A stretch of DNA of 64,000 bases from Trichomonas vaginalis G3 (GCF_026262505.1 NC_067205.1:19031645-19095644), one strand, 5' to 3'; positions 9,809 through 19,053 are shown, counted from the first letter of the stretch. Notes: generated by a model from the sequence alone, not told the origin. A program made the numbers and translations.

Positions 9809-11126
9809 ATGACTATTGCTGCATATGCGTATGAAACAAATGAAGCAAGAAGAGCACATGAACTAGTAAACGAAAACTCAACTTTAACCATTGAAGGCAA
9901 TGATTTAGTCATTGACGATGGAAAAACTAAAAAAGTCATTGATTTCGATACTTTTAACACTTATGACCCATTCATTACAACAAGCAAGGTTCCTATCATA
10001 AATGATGGAACGGTGCAATATATAAATTCTACAGTAGATGCCTCATTAGTGAAAGTATTAAATGTTCTCATTGAATTGTTAAAGAGCTTTCGATTTGACG
10101 ACAACATTAAATGCCTAAAGAATTTAGTCATGAATGAGAAACAAATTCTTGGCGTTGCTGGTAGCAGTAATGATGTACACCTTATGACATTAGAATATTA
10201 TAACGAACATAAAGATGAACTGAAAGGAGAGAAGGGTGACACCGGACCTCAAGGACCACAAGGAATACAAGGAATACAAGGAACCTCAAGGCGAAAACGG
10301 TTTGGATGGAAAGGATGGAAAGGATGGAAAAACTGCTAAATCATGGATATGGGACCTTATAAATACTGGTTTAACAGCTGCTTCATATGGAGTTCTTCAA
10401 TACCAAATCGGAAAGATATGGGCGGTACTTGGTGAAGAAGTTTTAAATGACGTTAAAAATGCTTTGAACTTCATTTCAAATGGTTCGGATACTATTAAAA
10501 CTTTATCTGGTTGGATGCAAGAAACAAGGAGTCAAATAGATACTGTAAGACGTATAGCAAACAATGCACGTACGGGATTGGATACTTTACGACAAGCACA
10601 AAATACACTAAAGGAAGCAAATGATATTCTTGGCTCAGTATCAGACATGCATGAAGATTGGCTTAAAGGTATTGACAAATCTTTAAAAAATCACAGTCAG
10701 TCTATTGCTGACTACAAGAAAAGTATAGATTTTTTACATAGTGCTATGGACGTACATGATGGAAGCATAAGGAACTTACTTAATGCTAACAATAACTTAC
10801 CAGGAACTATTAAAGCATTTATAAAGTCCTTTGTAAAACCCGGTGCTCTAACATTTAGGTCTTTGAGAGCAAGAGCATTGAAGTCAAGAGATGCAGAAAC
10901 TCCAACAGAACCTACAGAAGGAACTGAAACAACAGAAACTCCAGAAGAACCACCAAAACCAACAGCTAATGAAATATTGTTCGAATATTTTCCAAGGTAC
11001 TCTGTTCTCATTGCATACATTCAAGAAATACTTAAGAAAGCAGACTTGACTTTAGGAGATGATGAAAGTTCTGTATATCTTTCGTTCCAGTTTCAAATAG
11101 CAGAACTTTTGAGACAGATATGTTAA
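9809..11126 (+). pseudogene. Collagen-like fibre protein gene
   Basis: Fibre-type virion gene. A polar N-terminal domain is followed by a run of Gly-X-Y collagen triplets (GEKGDTGPQGPQGIQ and DGKDGKDGK, around 10215-10330). A long helical, heptad-rich region follows (MQETRSQIDTVRRIANNAR, SLKNHSQSIADYKKS), ending in a Pro/Thr-rich linker (TPTEPTEGTETTETP). Collagen triplets plus coiled coil is typical of trimeric phage and large-virus fibres. It is the first gene of the plus-strand fibre block. The gene is not whole. Confidence 0.6.
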
Positions 11127-12865
11127 TGTATGACAACATATCTGATTTCACAAGATATGATGACGACCATGACCCCGAACACGGTGAAGAAGAAGTTTTA
11201 CAAACATCCATTAAGACAGGAAAGGTTTTAACACAAAGTCTCATTATTGACACCAAAGATGGCGAAGTGGACGTTCTTCAAGAGCTGAAGAAAAATACTT
11301 CTTCGGGAGGTGGTGGTAGGCATGAACTTGAAATAAATGAGATAGAAGAGAAATTAGCCGAAAAAGCAGATAAAGAACATAAACACAATATCTCCGATAT
11401 AAATGAACTTCAAGCTACATTAAATAGTAAAGCGGACAAAAATGAACTTGACGCAATGAACAAAGTTTTGAAATCTCATAAACACAACATCTCCGATATA
11501 AATGAACTTCAAGCTACATTAAATAGTAAAGCGGACAAGAACCATGTTCATTATATAACTTCAGACGAACAGATTATAACGGACTACCATGGATATTTAA
11601 CACGAAGTGATGAAGCGAAGACAAAAAATGTTAATGAAAGAAGATATAAATACATTCGTGCTAAAGGTTATGACATAAGCTGTACTGTACAGTATGATGT
11701 AGCTAAAGCACCAGAAGCATTTGGTTATACCGGTGAAATTTATGCCTCTACTTTCAATGTTAACGGTGTATTAGTTGAACCAAGATTTACTTTGAGAGTT
11801 AAGGCAAAAATAACGTTTGAAGATGCTATTAAAAGTAAAGCTGACAAAGTTGAACTCGAAGCAATGAACAAAGTTTTGAAATCTCATAAACACAACATCT
11901 CCGATATAAATGAACTTCAAGCTACATTAGACAGTAAAGCTGACAAGAACCATACACATAAATCCTTCACTACTGTTAGAGCAGACGACATAATATTGAA
12001 CTTTGACCTTGGTTCAAGTGCACCATTAGAAATCCAAGTACAAGCGTAAAAGATACTCTAAACTTTAGATAACAGTTGAACATTGAAAGTCATGCCAGAA
12101 ACTTTGAAGCACATGAACTACCAACAATGTTAGATAAGAAAGCAGATAAAACTTATGTGGATGCAGAACTAACAAAGAAATTTTCGAAACCAGATACAAT
12201 GACATTTACAACAGAAATTATAAATGGTGAACCAGCAACTCCATTTGAATTTGTTAGAGGTCTTCAACCAGATACTTTTGAATTTTTCTTGGATAATTCT
12301 ATTGAACTAACATTACATTATAAAAGTGGAACAAATGCAACATTTCATCCGGGAGATACATTCCAAATGGTATTTAATGACATAAGTTCTTTAGAATATG
12401 TTTATAGAGTTATGAGCATATATGATTTAATATATCCTATAGGAGCTGTTTATACGTCTATGAATCCAATAAATCCAAACACTTTATTTGGTGGTAGATG
12501 GTATGAAATAGTTGACAGTTTTCCATTCTACACTAATACGCAGTCAATGAAGATGGGAGGTTCAAAGAAAATAGGTATTGAAAACCTTCCTTCACATATG
12601 CATAGGTTCAGTGGAAGAACATCTGTGGAAGGAAACCATTCACATTCAATAACAAAAAGAGGTTATACAAATCTTGCAGCGGGTTCGGATAGACAGGGAA
12701 TGCAGATATGATATTTCAACTGACCCAGATTCAAGCACAGGTATTTTCTGTGGAACTGCAGGAAATCATACACATGTTGTAGCTGGTATTACAGACCCAG
12801 CAGGTAATGGAAAAGATTATATGCCTCCTTATATAACAATGCACGCTTGGATACGAGTTGGTTAA
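11120..12865 (+). pseudogene. Phage-tail-fibre-like gene with HxH repeats and collar-type C-terminus
   Basis: Three near-identical repeats of the type HKHNISDINELQATLNSKAD occur, the last close to KADKNHTHKS. This pattern (HxH, then ISD, then LQ-A-L-SKADKN) is the classic repeat of tailed-phage tail fibres, where paired histidines can bind metal along a trimer. The C-terminal domain reads YPIGAVYTSMNPINP, then PSHMHRFSG and GNHSHS, ending DYMPPYITMHAWIRVG. That is the order of phage tail-collar/receptor-binding tips. The element 2 fibre (46307-48397) shares this tip. Likely role: host-surface attachment. The gene is not whole. Confidence 0.65.
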
Positions 12866-12884
12866 ACTCTTTAACTTTACATAA

Positions 12885-13970
12885 ATGAGCTTGAAAGAAG
12901 TATTCGAACAACATCCATGGAGGTCATTTAAGAAGTTCAATGAAGCTGCAAAGAGTCGGGGATTTACTAACAGAGCTGAAGTGAAAAGGTTCTTTGACAA
13001 AAATGTTGTACATCAAACAAAAATAAACCCTTACGACTACTTTTTACCAATTTACTCCAACACTCCTGACGCATACCAATTTGACACTCTCATTCAAAGC
13101 AGAAAAGGAGGACATAAACCATTCCTCATCTTCATAAATGTTAACACTCGTAAAGCATATGCATATCCAATGAAAAATAAAGGAACTCGTGAAGTGTTAA
13201 GAGTTTTACAAAAGTTTGTAGCAGAACATAACCCAAGTACTTTAACATCAGACCAAGACAGTGCATACCTCAGCAATGAAATCACAGAATTTCTCATTAA
13301 GCATAACATAACTCACTACACTACTGAAGACCATAACCATAACATACTCGGCATCATAAACCGCTTCATAAGGACTCTCAGAGATTTAAACCAAGAGCGA
13401 GACTTTACCGAAGAAACAATGAAACATTTTCTCGAAGTATATAATTCCTCAACACATTCTACAACAGGACATACACCAAATTCAATGACACAACAACAAG
13501 AAGAAAAGTATATACAAAAGAAACGAAGCCAAACACAAAATATCAGAAATTCAACACAATTTACCCTCATTCCTGGTACAAAAGTTCGTGTAGTTCTTGA
13601 CGACAAACCGTTGACAAAGAAACGTTTAAGGTTAAGTCGAAATTATTATATCGTAGACTCTACGCAAGGTAATGGATATCTTATAAAAGCTGCCGACGAC
13701 TCTATTGCGTTTTATCCTCGACATAAATTAGTCGAAAGTAGTAATGGCAAACTTGCTGAAACCATTGACGAAGCAAAGCGAGGAGTGGTTATTGAAATAC
13801 TTGGCTATAACACAAACGATGACACTTATAAAGTAAGATATGAAGGAGGCGTTGAAGATGTTATACCATCTAAGAACTTGAGAGAGTCGAAGCCAACACA
13901 TCTGGGACCATTAGAGCGGGAGTACTGGAAAGACAAAAATATGCCAGAAAGAATAAGAAAATTCTTCTAA
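12885..13970 (+). CDS. Retroviral-type integrase with chromo-like tail
   Basis: Polinton integrase (DDE/RNase H fold), 361 aa, which inserts the element and makes the short target duplication. Visible blocks: N-terminal helical region (EVFEQHPWRSFKKFNEA), first catalytic-core strand (AYQFDTLIQSRKGG), FLIFINVNTRKAYAYP, second acidic site in TLTSDQDSAYLS, then ILGIINRFIRTLRDL. The C-terminal region (VVIEILGYNTNDDTYKVRY, then VIPSKNLRES) looks like a chromo- or SH3-like reader domain, as known in this family. Start in ATAAATGAGC, 19 bases after the fibre gene ends. A palindromic site follows at 14019. Confidence 0.85.
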   Translation: MSLKEVFEQHPWRSFKKFNEAAKSRGFTNRAEVKRFFDKNVVHQTKINPYDYFLPIYSNTPDAYQFDTLIQSRKGGHKPFLIFINVNTRKAYAYPMKNKGTREVLRVLQKFVAEHNPSTLTSDQDSAYLSNEITEFLIKHNITHYTTEDHNHNILGIINRFIRTLRDLNQERDFTEETMKHFLEVYNSSTHSTTGHTPNSMTQQQEEKYIQKKRSQTQNIRNSTQFTLIPGTKVRVVLDDKPLTKKRLRLSRNYYIVDSTQGNGYLIKAADDSIAFYPRHKLVESSNGKLAETIDEAKRGVVIEILGYNTNDDTYKVRYEGGVEDVIPSKNLRESKPTHLGPLEREYWKDKNMPERIRKFF

Positions 13971-14018
13971 ACTTTTTCATTAGATGTAAATCAGACAAAA
14001 ATAATGTTTAGGTGAAGA

Positions 14019-14032
14019 GGTGAGATCTCACC
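14019..14032. promoter_or_regulatory. GGTGAGATCTCACC palindrome (site 2)
   Basis: Perfect 14-bp palindrome in the gap between the integrase stop and the KilA-N start. It is flanked by GGTGAA on the left and TTTTTTCACC on the right. Confidence 0.7.
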
Positions 14033-14084
14033 TCTTTTTTCACCCCGTGAATTTTCATGAATTTTCCCGAAATAAAAAATAAAG

Positions 14085-14132
14085 TTAGTTTTATTTTTTT
14101 TTATTTTTTTTATTTTGTATGTAAGAACAGAA
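14085..14132 (+). promoter_or_regulatory. T-rich leader before the KilA-N gene
   Basis: The sequence ATAAAGTTAGTTTTATTTTT, continuing as a run of T with spaced A and ending TTTTGTATGTAAG, precedes the start codon. Very similar leaders precede genes at 14973, 17376, 18346 and 27251 in Maverick 1 and at 49291 in element 2. Recurrence ahead of replication and regulatory genes, but not capsid genes, suggests an early-type promoter. This is inference. Confidence 0.4.
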
Positions 14133-14798
14133 ATGTCAGTCGAAGCAAAAACATTCACGAACAAATCTAATGGCGAAACATTCACAAAAGGCACTTATAA
14201 CGGTATTGAAGTCTTACGTAGAGACAAGGATGGTTACATTAATGCAACAAAGATGGCAAGAGAAGCAGGAAAGTTAAACCATTTAAACAGATTTCTCAAT
14301 AGTGCTAAAATGCAGGAAATTCTTGAGTTTTGGTTGAAAGAATACGGTCGAGCCAAAAGTGGCTCAACCTCAAAACAAGCATTTTATGAGCTTACTAAGG
14401 GCGTTATGAATGAATTCAAAGGTATTTACATACATGCTGACCTCGTTCATTTTGTTGCTGAATGGTGCTCTGTAAAGTATGCATTTTATGTCAAAGATAT
14501 TATGGACTCCATAGACAAGAAAGTTCATGAGAAGTTAGATGAAAAAGAACTCGAAGATACAGTAGAGAATGCTAAACATTTGTTTGAAGAAGAAGTTGGA
14601 AAAATGTGTGAAAAACAATTAGAACATGAACGTGAGATATATTATGGTTATAGAGATTCTCCATACGAACTAGACCAATGGGAACAAGAAGATTTAAAGA
14701 GAGAATTTAGAGAATATGAACTCGCTAAGATAGCATTTGAAGCTGCAGAAAAGAAGTTAAAAGTTTGGGGTCGTTTTGTAAAAAAATATTGTGAGTAA
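14133..14798 (+). CDS. KilA-N domain protein
   Basis: 221 aa. The N-terminal KilA-N fold is recognisable: YNGIEVLRRDKDGYINATKM, then LNHLNRFLNS, and a later IYIHADLVHFVAEWCSVKYA segment. The latter matches the family pattern in which a GTYVHPxL motif is followed by a helix with W and an aromatic. The rest is charged coiled coil (ELEDTVENAKHLFEEEVGK). KilA-N proteins of phages and large DNA viruses bind DNA and are thought to be regulators. Start chosen at 14133 because the frame has no earlier ATG. It lies between two palindromic sites, making these plausible operators for it. Confidence 0.8.
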   Translation: MSVEAKTFTNKSNGETFTKGTYNGIEVLRRDKDGYINATKMAREAGKLNHLNRFLNSAKMQEILEFWLKEYGRAKSGSTSKQAFYELTKGVMNEFKGIYIHADLVHFVAEWCSVKYAFYVKDIMDSIDKKVHEKLDEKELEDTVENAKHLFEEEVGKMCEKQLEHEREIYYGYRDSPYELDQWEQEDLKREFREYELAKIAFEAAEKKLKVWGRFVKKYCE

Positions 14799-14850
14799 AT
14801 GAACCATTTATTTTTATTGAATTCACCAAAAAATATATTTTAGGTGAAGA

Positions 14851-14864
14851 GGTGAGATCTCACC
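14851..14864. promoter_or_regulatory. GGTGAGATCTCACC palindrome (site 3)
   Basis: Perfect palindrome 53 bases after the KilA-N stop and before the next T-rich leader, again with GGTGAA upstream and TTTTTTCACC downstream. Confidence 0.7.
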
Positions 14865-14972
14865 TGTTTTTTCACCTCATTTCTAACCTCTTGAATTTTC
14901 ATGAATTTTCACAAAAGACCAAAAATAAAGTTAGTTTTATTTTTTTTTATTTTTTTATTTTGTATAAAAGAT

Positions 14973-15713
14973 ATGATTTCAACAATCGGCACAACAACAA
15001 TTCAAGCCGCGAACGGCGGGACTCTGTCCACAACAACAGCACCAAACTCGTTAGTCATGAATCCTACGTCAATGTTAGTAGAGATGAAAAACTTCATTCC
15101 TTCTTCATATACTTTTGAAACAGAAATCCAGAAGATAAAGCAAGAACTTTTAACAAGTAATTTAGACTGTAGTGCGAAAGATGAAGAAAATGAAGAATAT
15201 CTTTATGAAATGCAGGACATTATTGACCATTTACCCAAATTGCCTGAAATCCAACAACAAAAACTCACTATTCCTGAATTCGACGAAATTGAAGTGAAAC
15301 CAACTGACTCAGTAGAAATAAAGAAGTTCATACGTAAAGTAAATTATGAATTCCTTGGTTTTCATTGCAACCATAAGGTTATGGACAAAGATTGCGACAT
15401 GGTATATAAGAATGTTTCTGACATATATAAATCTGAAGAATTTAAGACCTACGACAACTTTGTTTCATTAGTTGCAAAATGTGTTTGGGAAATAAGAGAT
15501 AAAGATAGAAGAGGCAAAGTATGGAACGAACAAATAAGACCCGCTATGTTTGAGATGAAGAAAACCATTGACGCCTTAGTTGTTTTAGCTGGTTTTATTT
15601 CAATGTATAACGCAAAAATGAACCCGCAATGTTCAAAATGTAAGGCAGCAATTAGGAAATATAACTACTCAGTCAAAGAGATAGAAAGAATAGAAACGAC
15701 TATGCAGACTTAA
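14973..15713 (+). CDS. Hypothetical protein, 246 aa
   Basis: Unrecognised protein. The start at 14973 (MISTIGTTTIQAANGG) follows directly on the T-rich leader; the open frame extends upstream into that leader but is not likely translated. A Thr/Ala-rich N-terminus is followed by a helical, charged body. Near the end there is a CxxC-type pair (NPQCSKCKAAIRKYN), and FLGFHCNHKVMDKDCDM lies mid-protein, so a metal-binding site is possible. It is followed closely by a small ORF at 15746-15937. Confidence 0.5.
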   Translation: MISTIGTTTIQAANGGTLSTTTAPNSLVMNPTSMLVEMKNFIPSSYTFETEIQKIKQELLTSNLDCSAKDEENEEYLYEMQDIIDHLPKLPEIQQQKLTIPEFDEIEVKPTDSVEIKKFIRKVNYEFLGFHCNHKVMDKDCDMVYKNVSDIYKSEEFKTYDNFVSLVAKCVWEIRDKDRRGKVWNEQIRPAMFEMKKTIDALVVLAGFISMYNAKMNPQCSKCKAAIRKYNYSVKEIERIETTMQT

Positions 15714-15745
15714 AGAAAGAAGCAGAAAAGCCAGCAGAAGATAAA

Positions 15746-15937
15746 ATGAACATGTTAGAATTTCTGAACAAAAACTATCCAACAGCAGAAGATTTCCTTC
15801 TATCTGACGTCAAGAAGAAGTATAAAGAAACCTTCGGTATTGTTAAAACTTTTGACATACTGACAGAAGAAATAGAAGCTACGAAATTGTTTAGGATTTC
15901 AAATATACATCGTACAATTCATGTAAAACGCTTGTGA
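15746..15937 (+). CDS. Small hypothetical protein, 63 aa
   Basis: Short frame MNMLEFLNKNYPTAEDFL, charged and helical, directly downstream of the 246-aa gene on the same strand. Its reading is protein-like. It could be a separate small gene or a remnant of a longer one. It ends 22 bases before a palindromic site. Function unknown. Confidence 0.35.
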   Translation: MNMLEFLNKNYPTAEDFLLSDVKKKYKETFGIVKTFDILTEEIEATKLFRISNIHRTIHVKRL

Positions 15938-15958
15938 AAAAACTGGGGTGAAAAAAGA

Positions 15959-15972
15959 GGTGAGATCTCACC
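15959..15972. promoter_or_regulatory. GGTGAGATCTCACC palindrome (site 4)
   Basis: Perfect palindrome with the asymmetric flanks in the opposite orientation to sites 2 and 3 (GGTGAAAAAAGA to the left, TCTTCACCTAAAT to the right). It lies about 30 bases before the start of the 164-aa gene. Confidence 0.7.
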
Positions 15973-16002
15973 TCTTCACCTAAATATTTTTGCTTTAATT
16001 AA

Positions 16003-16497
16003 ATGCTTTCCGGAAACGTCGATGAAAATCATATGGACAAATTATATGAAAAAATTAATAATGATTACCCCTCATTAACCAGGGAAATGACGGATTCTAT
16101 AGTTCGTAAATTCGATGAAATACAGGATATGTGGTTCGACAGATTCGACATGAACGATAAGGAAAAGAGAAAGAACGATAACAATTTACTTACTAAAAGA
16201 ATCCTAAAATCTAAAATAGGTGAAGCTTCAACATTTAACACAGTACATAACTTTTACACCGCTGTTTATATTTTCAATAATTTATTTAACGATGAACGAG
16301 AAAGAAAAAGTATGTTTAACGGAAGAAATGAATATGATTTTATCCTTTGTGCTGTTCGGGATGTTGACATGAAACTAAAGAAAATATTCTTATTACAAGA
16401 TGACACGGTTGAAGATGAAGTCAATGAGTTTTTAAATCGTGATTTAAATGAAATTGATGAAGTTATGACCGAATGTTATAAAAAGTTCAAGGGGTGA
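16003..16497 (+). CDS. Hypothetical protein, 164 aa
   Basis: All-helical, highly charged protein (MLSGNVDENHMDKLYEKIN, then FDEIQDMWFDRFDMNDKEK) ending TECYKKFKG. It starts at TTAAATGC directly after palindromic site 4 and ends 19 bases before site 5, so the gene is bracketed by the two sites. No family is recognised. Confidence 0.55.
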   Translation: MLSGNVDENHMDKLYEKINNDYPSLTREMTDSIVRKFDEIQDMWFDRFDMNDKEKRKNDNNLLTKRILKSKIGEASTFNTVHNFYTAVYIFNNLFNDERERKSMFNGRNEYDFILCAVRDVDMKLKKIFLLQDDTVEDEVNEFLNRDLNEIDEVMTECYKKFKG

Positions 16498-16516
16498 AAA
16501 ATTAGGTGAAAAATTA

Positions 16517-16530
16517 GGTGAGATCTCACC
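16517..16530. promoter_or_regulatory. GGTGAGATCTCACC palindrome (site 5)
   Basis: Perfect palindrome preceded by two GGTGAAAAATTA copies and followed by TCTTCACCTAAAT. It is the last internal site of the cluster at 14.0-16.5 kb. Confidence 0.7.
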
Positions 16531-16650
16531 TCTTCACCTAAATTATATTTTTGTTCAAAGCTTCCACGAGAGAAAAGATTCCTCATTCGCTAAGGATTCC
16601 AAAAATGAAAAAATCATTGATTTCGGCTGAGAAAAAACAGCAAAACCCTT

Positions 16651-16713
16651 CTTCCACGGGAATAAAGAAATAAAGAAGAAATAAAGTAAATTTTTTATTT
16701 ATTCCCGTGGAAG
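16651..16713. terminator. Inverted repeat between convergent genes
   Basis: CTTCCACGGGAATAAA at 16651-16666 pairs with its complement ending TTTATTCCCGTGGAAG at 16713, with a T-rich loop. It lies between a plus-strand gene ending at 16497 and minus-strand features further on, so a transcript-end role is possible. A related half-site (CTTCCACGAGAG) occurs at about 16561. Confidence 0.35.
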
Positions 16714-16778
16714 ATAGAGCACTTTTATGACACTTTTTATTCACGACAAACAAGACAAACAAAGAAAATAAGAAAATA

Positions 16779-16858
16779 CGGCGCTGTCGCGGTTCGAACC
16801 ACAGACTCTGACCCCTCCATAACACCACCTTAGACCACTGTGCTACGTAGCCTGTCGA
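16779..16858 (-). tRNA. tRNA-like sequence with A and B boxes (probably degenerate)
   Basis: On the minus strand, TAGCACAGTGGTCTAAGG matches the D-arm/A-box consensus and GGTTCGAACC the T-loop/B-box. Their spacing gives a total of about 73 bases, right for a tRNA, followed by a T-rich run. However, the anticodon stem does not pair well, T-stem pairing is poor, and the acceptor ends (GGCTACG with CAGCGCC) pair only partly, so no anticodon can be named. It is more likely a tRNA-derived sequence retaining a pol III promoter than a working tRNA. Confidence 0.35.
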
Positions 16859-16893
16859 CATAAGATTTTATAAATTGCATATTTGACGTAAAT

Positions 16894-17268
16894 TTATTTC
16901 CATCTAGCTTCCCACCGCATAAGATATTCATACGTGTTTGTAAGACATTCATTAAAATTCTTTTCTATTGCATCTAATCTTGCGTTATTTTTTTCAATAG
17001 CTTGTCTGTATTCTTCATCATCTCCAGCAGTGTTTGGGTCTTCACGTTTAAAATATTCATTGTTAACCAATTTTTTATCTACAAATTTTATTAGTGTTTG
17101 ATTCACTTCGTTATGATAACGGTCATATTCTTTCAATACGTAAGTGAAGACAAAATGCGTCGTACCTTCAATCTTAAAGCTTAAAGAACTTTCAACACAG
17201 TTTTGAGGGTCTGTCAGTGCGTCAATGAGATAGTATTCGAAGTCAGTCAATAATCTTTTTAAAGTCAT
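16894..17268 (-). CDS. Hypothetical protein, 124 aa
   Basis: Charged helical protein (MTLKRLLTDFEYYLIDALTD, then EEYRQAIEKNNARLDAIEKN) ending YLMRWEARWK. It is divergent from the KilA-N-type gene at 17424 with a short shared upstream region. Function unknown. Confidence 0.5.
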   Translation of the reverse strand: MTLKRLLTDFEYYLIDALTDPQNCVESSLSFKIEGTTHFVFTYVLKEYDRYHNEVNQTLIKFVDKKLVNNEYFKREDPNTAGDDEEYRQAIEKNNARLDAIEKNFNECLTNTYEYLMRWEARWK

Positions 17269-17423
17269 TTCATACAGGATAAAATTTAATGTTGTGAAGA
17301 AATAGTGTTTATCTCAGAAAAAATAACGCTAATTTTATTTTTATTTATTTTTTTATTTTGTATGTAAAGACAGTAATGACAACATCAGAGAACACAACAA
17401 TGCTATCGTTCATGAAGCCATAA

Positions 17424-18287
17424 ATGAAGAATACGAGTACATACAGTATAACAAACAGTTGTCTCATTCGTTCAGTCAAAGACGATATGTACCAAATGCA
17501 AAGTATTTTGACAGCATGTTTTGCTCCAGATACCAAACACGCAGACGATTGGTTCAAAAACCAAAGCACACAAGAACTTTTGAGCGAAGCACAGCGAGAC
17601 ATACTTTTTTCTGAAAACAGTGAAGAACAGCGAGACCGACTTCCTTCAGGGTCGCCTAAAACTCATGAAAACAGTGAAATTTCTCTAGACCGACTTTTAT
17701 CGGCCATGCATAAAACACATGAAAATCGTAAAAATTTGCCAATAAATTTAAGAGGATATTATGTACATAGACTTCTTGTAAATGCTGTTGCAATGTGGGC
17801 TTCGCCTCGTTATGCTTGGTATGTTTGTAAACTTCTTGACGAAATTCACAGACAAGAACGTGAACAGATGGAAAAGAAACTTCAAGCAAAAGATGAAGTC
17901 ATTGAATCCAAAGACAAAAGCATACAGAAAAGAATACCGCGTTCAGTACCAAAAGGAAAGGAAAAGAGTTATAAGTATATGATATATACTGAAGAGATGG
18001 AAAATGAAGAAGATAAAGATATGGTTATGTTGCATTTAGTCAGAAGAAACAACAAAAGCTTTTATGACCTTGCTAAGATTTACAAATCTGACAGAAACTG
18101 GTTCTATCGTGAAAACTTACCGATTTCAATGACACCGAATGAGCAAATAAAGGAAATTGTCAAAAATACTCTTCCTCAAACACACTATGACATCAAAGGT
18201 TGTACAATACTTACATTCAAAGAAGACTTACCATTGTTAAAGGAAAAAATAACAGAATATTTCGACAACTTCAAAGAGGAAGAATAA
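17424..18287 (+). CDS. Second KilA-N-type protein
   Basis: The central segment (INLRGYYVHRLLVNAVAMWA, then SPRYAWYVCKLLDEIHRQE) carries the C-terminal signature of KilA-N/viral APSES-like domains. It parallels IYIHADLVHFVAEWCSVKYA in the gene at 14133. A coiled-coil linker (EKKLQAKDEVIESKDKSIQK) leads to a C-terminal domain with EEDKDMVMLHLVRRNN and KSFYDLAKIYKSDRNWFYR, similar in layout to the C-terminal domains joined to KilA-N in large DNA viruses. Presumed regulator. A T-rich leader lies upstream; the 5' end of the gene is uncertain. Confidence 0.6.
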   Translation: MKNTSTYSITNSCLIRSVKDDMYQMQSILTACFAPDTKHADDWFKNQSTQELLSEAQRDILFSENSEEQRDRLPSGSPKTHENSEISLDRLLSAMHKTHENRKNLPINLRGYYVHRLLVNAVAMWASPRYAWYVCKLLDEIHRQEREQMEKKLQAKDEVIESKDKSIQKRIPRSVPKGKEKSYKYMIYTEEMENEEDKDMVMLHLVRRNNKSFYDLAKIYKSDRNWFYRENLPISMTPNEQIKEIVKNTLPQTHYDIKGCTILTFKEDLPLLKEKITEYFDNFKEEE

Positions 18288-18345
18288 AAAAATCTAAGCT
18301 AATTTTATTTTTTTTTTTATAAAATTTTATCTCATATGAAAGAAC

Positions 18346-18561
18346 ATGAATTTAGAATATTCGGAACTCATGACAGAAGAGGAGAACGAACAGCATGTAA
18401 AAGATTATGCAAAATTTATGAAGACATACAAAGCATTTAAACAATATCTAAATGCTTCTAAAGATTATGCAAAATTTCTGAAGGTATATAAAGCTTATGA
18501 AAAAGCGTATGAAAAGTTTATACATTGGGGAATTGTTGTAAAATATCGATATGAAGACTAA
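18346..18561 (+). CDS. Small hypothetical protein, 71 aa
   Basis: Starts at MNLEYSELMTEEENEQHVKD behind a T-rich leader. It contains an internal duplication (DYAKFMKTYKAFKQYLNA and DYAKFLKVYKAYEKAYEK), giving two amphipathic helices with aromatic spacing. It lies between the second KilA-N gene and a convergent minus-strand gene. Function unknown. Confidence 0.5.
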   Translation: MNLEYSELMTEEENEQHVKDYAKFMKTYKAFKQYLNASKDYAKFLKVYKAYEKAYEKFIHWGIVVKYRYED

Positions 18562-18579
18562 CCAAAAATATATTTTTGC

Positions 18580-19053
18580 TTAAATAGCTTCAGGGTCTAT
18601 TTCTTCAACCATTTCACTTCCTTCGTCAATGTCAATTGAAGCTTCTTCAACCTTTGGTAAGAATTTCTGTATAACATCTTTGTTCGTTATTGTCTTCAGA
18701 GATGAAGGATAATATTTCACATTTGTTTCACCCTTCTTATATTCTTTCTGTTCGGAAAGATTCATAGCAATACTGAAGAAGTCAATGTTAGAGTTCTTTA
18801 TGACAGTATAATGAGTATCTTTGACATTCACGAAGAAACTCTTTTGTTTCAAAACTACTGCTAACTCTTGTGAAGTATAACGTTTGCGGTCAATGACGAT
18901 AGCTAATGGTCTGACATACTGACCAAACTTAGATTCTTTCACAAACTTCTTGTTAAAGATAACATTAACATTTGAAGCATTATTGAACTCATTCTTGATG
19001 GCATTAGCGAGAGCATTGTATGAAAAGAACTTGCAATCTTGCATGTGTTTCAT
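18580..19053 (-). CDS. Hypothetical protein, 157 aa
   Basis: Mixed alpha/beta-looking protein: MKHMQDCKFFSYNALANAIK, then QYVRPLAIVIDRKRYTSQEL and FFVNVKDTHYTVIKNS, with an acidic end (EEASIDIDEGSEMVEEIDP). Converges on the 71-aa gene with a gap of under 20 bases. Divergent from the polymerase gene. No family is recognised. Confidence 0.5.
   Translation of the reverse strand: MKHMQDCKFFSYNALANAIKNEFNNASNVNVIFNKKFVKESKFGQYVRPLAIVIDRKRYTSQELAVVLKQKSFFVNVKDTHYTVIKNSNIDFFSIAMNLSEQKEYKKGETNVKYYPSSLKTITNKDVIQKFLPKVEEASIDIDEGSEMVEEIDPEAI

Noticed and set aside
16583-16861. 92-residue minus-strand protein
   Set aside because: Its N-terminal reading (AQWSKVVLWRGQSLWFEPRQ) is the typical translation of a tRNA-like sequence, and the rest is hairpin DNA.
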